The translations under genes were made by a program, and so were the position numbers. Positions 6,096-9,429 of a stretch of DNA of 9,429 nucleotides are shown in pieces. Numbering within the stretch: the stretch's first letter is position 1; each line of letters begins with the position of its first letter. The notes beneath the pieces are model-generated. The model was not told the origin of the DNA. It was given only the letters and a program-made list of their open reading frames with translations, and did no database searches. This DNA comes from Clostridia bacterium. GTDB taxonomy: Bacteria > Bacillota_A > Clostridia > Lachnospirales > Lachnospiraceae. The stretch lies in contig JAAYYM010000534.1 of assembly GCA_012515365.1 (NCBI GenBank), forward strand, positions 1 to 9,429, given 5' to 3'.

Positions 6096-6136
6096 GAACC
6101 GGTCTCTCCACAGCGGAGAGTTTCCGGTTCTTTTTT
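6096..6136 (+). terminator. Strong terminator ending the fluoride unit
   Basis: GAACCGG (6096-6102) pairs with CCGGTTC (6124-6130) and CTCTCC (6104-6109) with GGAGAG (6115-6120), loop ACAGC, then TTTTTT. It ends transcription of the antiporter-YkvA operon and insulates the repeat region that follows. Confidence 0.95.
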
Positions 6137-6138
6137 GA

Positions 6139-6193
6139 TTTGTAGGGTTTTTGTCGGGTATTTGTAGATGCTTTGTAGGGTTTTTGTAGGGTT
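6139..6193 (+). repeat. Five tandem 11-bp direct repeats (TTTGTAGGGTT)
   Basis: Units start at 6139, 6150, 6161, 6172 and 6183 with no gaps: TTTGTAGGGTT, TTTGTCGGGTA, TTTGTAGATGC, TTTGTAGGGTT, TTTGTAGGGTT. Three are identical and two are degenerate. The 11-bp period places each unit on the same DNA face. The array lies between a terminator and the promoter of the second replication module, so it may bind a regulator, an initiator or ParB. It is not coding. It differs from both rep-internal iteron sets. Confidence 0.85.
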
Positions 6194-6194
6194 A

Positions 6195-6230
6195 TTGACA
6201 CTTTTATTCCATTTTAGGGTGTGATATTAT
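6195..6230 (+). promoter_or_regulatory. Promoter of second replication module (extended -10)
   Basis: TGATATTAT (6222-6230) is an extended -10 (TG-N-TATTAT). A good TTGACA (6195-6200) lies too far upstream (24 bp) to be its ordinary -35; at 17 bp the hexamer is TTTTAT (6202-6207). The -10 element is convincing, while the -35 pairing is ambiguous. It lies directly after the 11-bp repeats. Confidence 0.55.
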
Positions 6231-6239
6231 TATCATAGA

Positions 6240-6277
6240 CAATCGAGCAACAAAAACAGCTCGGTTGTTTTTCTTTT
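6240..6277 (+). terminator. Terminator-like hairpin at the start of the leader
   Basis: CAATCGAGC (6240-6248) pairs with GCTCGGTTG (6259-6267), nine pairs with one G-U, loop AACAAAAACA, followed by TTTTTCTTTT. It has the form of an intrinsic terminator but begins only a few bases after the predicted transcription start, which points to attenuation or a short RNA rather than the end of a gene. Confidence 0.7.
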
Positions 6278-6400
6278 GCAGAAGAATAGAGCGATATGGA
6301 GCGTCAGCTCATGGCCTTAATGGTTGTGGGTATGGCGTTTTTTTATTGCTCAAAATCAGGTGACGACCTGATACAGAAAAATGTAAAGGAGATAAGAGTA
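6278..6400 (+). promoter_or_regulatory. Leader region upstream of the DUF5688 gene
   Basis: With 6043-6277 this makes a 358-bp stretch without a confident gene. The leader holds a perfect 7-bp hairpin, ATCAGGT (6355-6361) with ACCTGAT (6366-6372), loop GACG. An open frame from ATG 6296 (MERQLMALMVVGMAFFYC...) continues in frame into the DUF5688 protein. It has no good RBS, so it is either untranslated leader or a 35-residue extension. Confidence 0.45.
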
Positions 6401-7480
6401 ATGAATCACGAAGAATTCAAAAATGAGTTCGCTGAAGCTTTGAGAGAAAAGCTTTACGAAAGAGGTAATGAAGTAGAAGTGACAATCAACACCGTTGAGA
6501 AAATGAATGAGAGCTATGAAGCAATCACGGTAAGACCGGAAGGAAGTAATGTGGGTGTAAATATGAACTTAGAGGTATTCGCTGAGGCATATGAATCCGG
6601 TGTTCCTTTTAATGAGATTGTGGACCAGGTAGCTGGTAAGGTTGAAGCTCATATCGGTAATATGCCGGAATTTGATGTTACACAGCTTACTGATTACGAG
6701 CAGATGAAGGACAAGCTTTGTATGGAAGTGGTTGCTGCTGACAGAAATGCAGACTTGCTTGCAAAGGTTCCTCATCAGGAGATTGAGGATATGGCTGTTG
6801 TTTACAGATTTGTAATGGAAAGCAGTGATGAGGGTAGAGCTTCAATACTGGTTACTAATGACCTTTTGGACAAGATGGGAGTTACACCGGAACAGCTTCA
6901 TGCAGATGCACTTGAAAATGCACCGGAGATTAGACCTGCTGTTATTCAGGGAATGAGTGAAGTGATTGTTGGCATGATGGGCGAGGATGCTCCTGAGATG
7001 TTTGGCATTGATGCATTTCCACAGGATGAAATGATGTATGTAGCATCTGTACCGGATAGAATTTCTGGCGCGGGTGTAATTGCGTATCAGGAATTTATGG
7101 ACCAGGCGGCAGAAAGACTTGGTGGAGATTTCTTCGTTTTACCTTCGAGTATCCATGAAGTTTTGTTGGTAAAAGATGACGGAAATGCCAGCCTTCCTGA
7201 GTTGAAAAACATGGTGGAAGAGGTCAATGCTACACAGGTTGCGCCGGAAGAAAAACTTACTGACAGCGTTTATCATTATGATAGCAAAGAGCATGTCTTT
7301 GAGTTGGCAGAGAAGTTTGAAGCACGCCAGAAGGCAAAGGAGGCAGATATTTCTTCTGAAAAAGAGGAAAAGACCTCTGTATTAGGTGAACTTAAGGCAA
7401 AGAAGGACGAGGTTGCTAAGCAACCCAAGAAGGATGCTGTAGAAAAGGCAGCAAAATCTAAGGGAGGAGAAGCGTTGTAA
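6401..7480 (+). CDS. DUF5688-family protein
   Basis: This 359-aa cytoplasmic protein matches the pattern of DUF5688 proteins common in Clostridia mobile elements. It has an N-terminal MNHEEFKNEFAEALREKL, then VEVTINTVEKMNESYEAITVRPEGSNVGVNMNLEVFAEAYESG, a central NADLLAKVPHQEIEDMAVVYRFVMES, and the late FFVLPSSIHEVLLVKDDG and MVEEVNATQVAPEEKLTDSVYHYD motifs. The last 50 residues are a lysine/glutamate-rich coiled tail. ATG 6401 is chosen because AAAGGAG lies about 9 nt upstream and family proteins start at this motif; an upstream in-frame ATG at 6296 lacks an RBS. Its stop overlaps the next ATG (TAATG). Its function is unknown. It is the first gene of the second rep module. Confidence 0.88.
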   Translation: MNHEEFKNEFAEALREKLYERGNEVEVTINTVEKMNESYEAITVRPEGSNVGVNMNLEVFAEAYESGVPFNEIVDQVAGKVEAHIGNMPEFDVTQLTDYEQMKDKLCMEVVAADRNADLLAKVPHQEIEDMAVVYRFVMESSDEGRASILVTNDLLDKMGVTPEQLHADALENAPEIRPAVIQGMSEVIVGMMGEDAPEMFGIDAFPQDEMMYVASVPDRISGAGVIAYQEFMDQAAERLGGDFFVLPSSIHEVLLVKDDGNASLPELKNMVEEVNATQVAPEEKLTDSVYHYDSKEHVFELAEKFEARQKAKEADISSEKEEKTSVLGELKAKKDEVAKQPKKDAVEKAAKSKGGEAL

Positions 7481-7641
7481 TGTCCAAGAAGAATGTTTTT
7501 AGACAGAAGGACCTTACAGCAATTCCTAAGAGGGAGCCGGAATCGGCTCCTTCACCTAGAAACTGTAAGAATCCTTGTCCGTATGGCAGAGGAAGGGAAT
7601 TTTGTTTTCCTTGCTATGCACAGCTTATGAAGAAAGGGTAA
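7480..7641 (+). CDS. 53-aa four-cysteine (zinc-ribbon-like) protein
   Basis: This short gene starts in the TAATG overlap with the DUF5688 stop and ends 3 nt before the rep start. The product is MSKKNVFRQKDLTAIPKRE, a proline-rich middle, then CKNPCPYGRGREFCFPCYAQLMKKG. Cysteines at 29, 33, 42 and 45 (C-x3-C-x8-C-x2-C) could bind one zinc. The AGGGAGGAG at 7461-7469 is a good RBS about 10 nt upstream. Tight packing between two real genes supports expression. I do not recognise a named family; a small DNA- or protein-binding accessory of the initiator is possible. An internal 7-bp hairpin (GGAGCCG-GAAT-CGGCTCC, 7533-7550) lies in the gene. Confidence 0.75.
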   Translation: MSKKNVFRQKDLTAIPKREPESAPSPRNCKNPCPYGRGREFCFPCYAQLMKKG

Positions 7642-7644
7642 CAC

Positions 7645-8340
7645 ATGAAATATGACTACTTCTATGAGGAGCAGTCAGAGCAGTTTGTATTCTATAAGGT
7701 TCCCAAGGTGTTATGCACGGAAGAGGAGTTTAGGAAACTTTCATCAGATGCGAAGCTTCTCTATGGCTTGCTCCTAGACAGAGTATCTCTATCTAAAAAG
7801 AATGGATGGATAGATGGGAATGGACATGTATATGTGATATTTACTTTAGAAAATATCATGTATGCGCTTAATTGCTGTGATAAGACAGCCACAAAGATGC
7901 TTGTGGAGCTGGAAAAACATGGTTTGATTGAGCGCAAACGTCAGGGGCAGGGAAAACCTGTGATTATCTATGTGAAGAATTTCATCCGCTCGAATGATGT
8001 ACGATTCAAGACTCGTACAAATTACGATTCTGAACTCGTAGAAAATACGATTCAAGAGTCGAATAAAGTACGAGGTAATAATACTGAGTTTAATAATACT
8101 GATTATAGTGAGACTAATCTTATCTTTTCGGAAGATAGCGATGTGGATGAGAGAGAATCTTACAGACAATATTTTATTACTCAGTTGGATTATCATGCAT
8201 TACAGCAGCAATATCCGTATCAGTGTAGGGAGTTGGAGGAGATTCTGGATATATTAGTGGATACTGTTTGCTCAAAGAATAAGACCATTCGTATTGCCGG
8301 GGATATAAAGCCTTTGGCGGTAGTAAAAGTCAGTTCATGA
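7645..8340 (+). CDS. repA: Second RepA_N-family initiator, frameshifted before its C-terminal end
   Basis: The frame gives 231 aa. The RepA_N domain (about residues 4-113) is complete: FYEEQSEQFVFYKVPKVL, LSSDAKLLYGLLLDRVSLS, YVIFTLENIMYALNC, GQGKPVIIYVKNF. A linker at 114-165 is encoded by a second iteron set. The C-terminal DUF6017-like domain begins at about 175 (LQQQYPYQCRELEEILDILVDTV) but the frame stops after IKPLAVVKVSS. Compared with the initiator at 1562, the rest of the domain (KSQFMKLDYSHIQYVLDC...) continues in the -1 frame from 8331 to 8510. One missing A in the run at 8325-8328 would explain it. AAAGGG lies 7-8 nt before the ATG. The truncated product may be inactive, may work as a shorter initiator, or the frameshift may be a sequencing error. 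Confidence 0.88.
   Translation: MKYDYFYEEQSEQFVFYKVPKVLCTEEEFRKLSSDAKLLYGLLLDRVSLSKKNGWIDGNGHVYVIFTLENIMYALNCCDKTATKMLVELEKHGLIERKRQGQGKPVIIYVKNFIRSNDVRFKTRTNYDSELVENTIQESNKVRGNNTEFNNTDYSETNLIFSEDSDVDERESYRQYFITQLDYHALQQQYPYQCRELEEILDILVDTVCSKNKTIRIAGDIKPLAVVKVSS
8000..8074 (+). repeat. Second iteron set inside rep: 23-bp period, TACGATTC type
   Basis: Units begin at 8000, 8023, 8046 and 8069 (the last partial), each exactly 23 bp apart. Unit 1 contains TACGATTCAAGACTCGTA, unit 2 TACGATTCTGAACTCGTA and unit 3 TACGATTCAAGAGTCGAA, with A-rich spacers. TACGA/TCGTA arms make units 1 and 2 imperfect palindromes. The period equals that of the iterons at 1982-2072, but the sequence is unrelated, implying different initiator specificity. 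As in the first rep, the frame rotates between units. Confidence 0.85.
8076..8103 (+). repeat. AT-rich 15-bp direct repeat beside the second iteron set
   Basis: TAATAATACTGA occurs at 8076-8087 and 8091-8102, a 15-bp period, so it also repeats at protein level (GNNTEFNNTD). It sits where the AT-rich block lies in the first rep gene and may be a DNA-unwinding element. Confidence 0.5.
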
Positions 8341-8510
8341 AGTTGGATTATTCTCATATTCAGTATGTATTGGACTGCAAGGAAAAGAATGGTGTAGAAA
8401 TTCGCAATATTAAGCAATATCTGCTTGCGATGCTCTACAATGCACCACTTACAATCAATAACTATTATACGGCGATGTTCAATAATGACAGAGCCAATGG
8501 AAGAATATAA
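8331..8510 (+). pseudogene. Out-of-frame C-terminal remainder of the second RepA_N initiator
   Basis: Read from 8331, the frame gives QFMKLDYSHIQYVLDC, KEKNGVEIRNIKQYLLAMLYNAP and LTINNYYTAMF, ending at TAA 8508-8510. This aligns closely with SKFLKLNSSHIQYVMDC and VRNIKKYLLAALFNAP of the 1562 initiator. It is therefore the missing tail of the 7645 gene displaced by one base at the A-run 8325-8328. No independent RBS was seen. Confidence 0.85.
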
Positions 8511-8523
8511 GGAGATGAAGACT

Positions 8524-8928
8524 ATGGAAAGCGTAAGAGTAAAAATTGATGGGGATGCAGATTTCGGCTTCAAATTTTCTGCTGTAACACCTGTAATCCC
8601 TAAGAATGTAGCCCTCTATATTAGCACAAAGAAATCCCTTTGGCTCATGGATTATGAAAGGGCATTAGGCGTAATTGATGATTTTGCAGATAATTGTATG
8701 TCTGCAATGATTGGAAAGACTGATTATATGGTTATATATCCGGTTGATAGTGCTGTAAAGATTGATGGCAGCAATTTCATCCTGGGTGAGTGCTTGATTA
8801 TGAAATCTGGAAATGGCGTGCAGTGCATGACACAGAAGGAGCTTGAAGAGGCATTTGTTGAATTTATCAGTAGAACAACCAGTGTATATGCAGGTCAGTA
8901 TGAACTTCCTGCGTATCAGGTAGATTAG
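8524..8928 (+). CDS. Hypothetical protein (134 aa)
   Basis: I do not recognise the family. The soluble protein begins MESVRVKIDGDADFGFKFSAVTPVIPKNVALYISTKKSLWLMDYERALGVIDDFADNC and has an alternating beta-strand and helix pattern with no membrane segment. The frame opens upstream at 8425, but that part overlaps the displaced rep tail. ATG 8524 has GGAG (8511-8514) 9 nt upstream right after the rep stop and is the better start. Its stop is 8 nt before the DUF7768 gene, whose RBS overlaps this gene's TAG, so the two are co-translated. The location between replication and transfer genes suggests an element-specific accessory. Confidence 0.75.
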   Translation: MESVRVKIDGDADFGFKFSAVTPVIPKNVALYISTKKSLWLMDYERALGVIDDFADNCMSAMIGKTDYMVIYPVDSAVKIDGSNFILGECLIMKSGNGVQCMTQKELEEAFVEFISRTTSVYAGQYELPAYQVD

Positions 8929-8936
8929 GAGGAACT

Positions 8937-9269
8937 ATGAGCAGAACATTACCAAGAGCATATGTAACAGCAGCGTGGAGTAAGAATCGTTTTGAGGCAG
9001 AAGAGGAAGCAAGGAAATATTGTCAGGTATTAGCTGATAATGGCTATATTCCAATCTGTCCGGTATTAGCATTTAGTGGAGTCTTTACAGACGAAAATCC
9101 GGATGCACATAAGATGCAGAAGGAAATGGAGGAGGACCTTCTTCGTAGAGCCAGATTTTTAGTAGTATGTGGAAATCGTATTACTGAGGAAATGAAGGAT
9201 GACATTACGATTGCAAAAAAAGCAAAGTTGATTGTGACTTCGATGGAGGGTATCACAGGATATATCTAA
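8937..9269 (+). CDS. DUF7768 protein, nucleoside deoxyribosyltransferase-like fold
   Basis: The 110-aa protein reads RAYVTAAWSKNRFEAEEEARKYCQVLADNGYIPICPVLAFSGVFTD, then KMQKEMEEDLLRRARFLVVCGNRITEEMKDDITIAKKAKLIVTSMEGI. A first strand with a YV(T/S)xxW/Y-type start, a helix, 'GYIPICPVL', then 'DLLRRARFLVVCG' and 'EMKDDITIAKK' is the layout of small Rossmann-like proteins related to nucleoside 2-deoxyribosyltransferases (DUF7768/DUF4406). The E/D-M-xx-(D/E)-I segment matches where a catalytic acid sits in the enzymes, but activity is unproven. AGGAGG overlaps the preceding stop 4 nt before the ATG. It is common beside transfer genes in Clostridia elements. Confidence 0.75.
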   Translation: MSRTLPRAYVTAAWSKNRFEAEEEARKYCQVLADNGYIPICPVLAFSGVFTDENPDAHKMQKEMEEDLLRRARFLVVCGNRITEEMKDDITIAKKAKLIVTSMEGITGYI

Positions 9270-9305
9270 AGAACATGCAATTAACAACGGAAGGAAGTGA
9301 GATTG

Positions 9306-9429
9306 TTGGTAAATGAAGAAGTATCAGATAAAACGGTGCGCTTAGCTATAGAAACTACTAAGCTGACGGCCAGAACGATATGCAGAGCACTTTCTAAGTA
9401 TTTACAGCATCGTAAGCAGAAGAAAGTAA
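9306..9429 (+). CDS. PcfB-like (DUF3801) conjugation protein, N-terminal fragment
   Basis: The frame runs off the right edge. With the TTG start at 9306 it reads MVNEEVSDKTVRLAIETTKLTARTICRALSKYLQHRKQKK, which matches the start of PcfB-family proteins ('EEV..RTV.L.I.T.KLT.RT'). An alternative in-frame TTG is at 9303. The RBS GGAAGG (9289-9294) with GGAAG just after lies about 8-11 nt upstream. In pCF10, PcfB works with the coupling protein PcfC in conjugative DNA processing, and a VirD4-type gene usually follows in these elements; that gene is outside this window. Confidence 0.75.
   Translation, partial: MVNEEVSDKTVRLAIETTKLTARTICRALSKYLQHRKQKKV

Noticed and set aside
6296..6400. 35-residue hydrophobic N-terminal extension of the DUF5688 protein, possibly a signal or lipoprotein peptide
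   Set aside because: No convincing RBS at 6296, no proper lipobox before the cysteine, and family proteins begin at the MNHEEF motif.
8425..8523. N-terminal extension of the 134-aa protein up to ATG 8425
   Set aside because: It overlaps the out-of-frame RepA tail, lacks an RBS and has an atypical composition; ATG 8524 has GGAG at good spacing.
8220..8573. Minus-strand open frame across the rep frameshift
   Set aside because: No RBS, and the opposite strand encodes clear RepA C-terminal sequence in two frames.
1..9429. Canonical Spo0J-type parS (TGTTTCACGTGAAACA), integrase, attachment sites, tRNA or rRNA genes
   Set aside because: None was found by eye; the element type therefore rests on its rep, par and PcfB-like genes, and integrative versus plasmid state is not decided here.

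Overview
The window looks like part of a conjugative mobile element (an integrative and conjugative element of the Tn1549/CTn type, or a large conjugative plasmid) from a low-GC Gram-positive gut Clostridia host, most likely Lachnospiraceae. The evidence is AT-rich coding sequence, strong AGGAGG-type ribosome binding sites, all genes on one strand, a ParA-ParB-RepA_N core, and a PcfB-like (DUF3801) reading frame entering the right edge, where conjugation genes usually begin in these elements. The assignment rests on protein families recognised by eye, not on a database search.

Layout, left to right. (1) 1-2518 is a segregation/replication operon: the C-terminal end of ParA, ParB, a short protein that is only a RepA_N DNA-binding domain, and a full-length RepA_N initiator with 23-bp iterons inside its coding sequence. 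(2) 2519-3605: a promoter bracketed by two GTGTGWACAC boxes drives a 187-aa hypothetical protein and a small CD1845-like membrane protein, closed by a strong terminator. (3) 3657-4309: a strong promoter drives two small unrecognised proteins. (4) 4334-6136 is a self-contained cargo unit: promoter, fluoride (crcB-type) riboswitch with a terminator switch, a CPA-superfamily cation/proton antiporter, a YkvA-like DUF1232 protein, and a strong terminator. (5) 6139-6400 is a noncoding control region with five tandem 11-bp repeats, a promoter and a terminator-like hairpin. (6) 6401-9429 is a second replication module running toward transfer genes: a DUF5688 protein, a 53-aa four-cysteine protein, a second RepA_N initiator with a different set of 23-bp iterons and a -1 frameshift near its C-terminus, a 134-aa unknown, a DUF7768 protein and the start of a PcfB-like protein.

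How it may work together: the element carries two RepA_N initiators whose iterons differ in sequence but share the 23-bp period. This suggests two replication specificities, one possibly decaying. ParAB would provide segregation. The fluoride-responsive unit between the two modules looks like an accessory resistance cargo. No integrase, attachment site, rRNA, tRNA or CRISPR array was seen.
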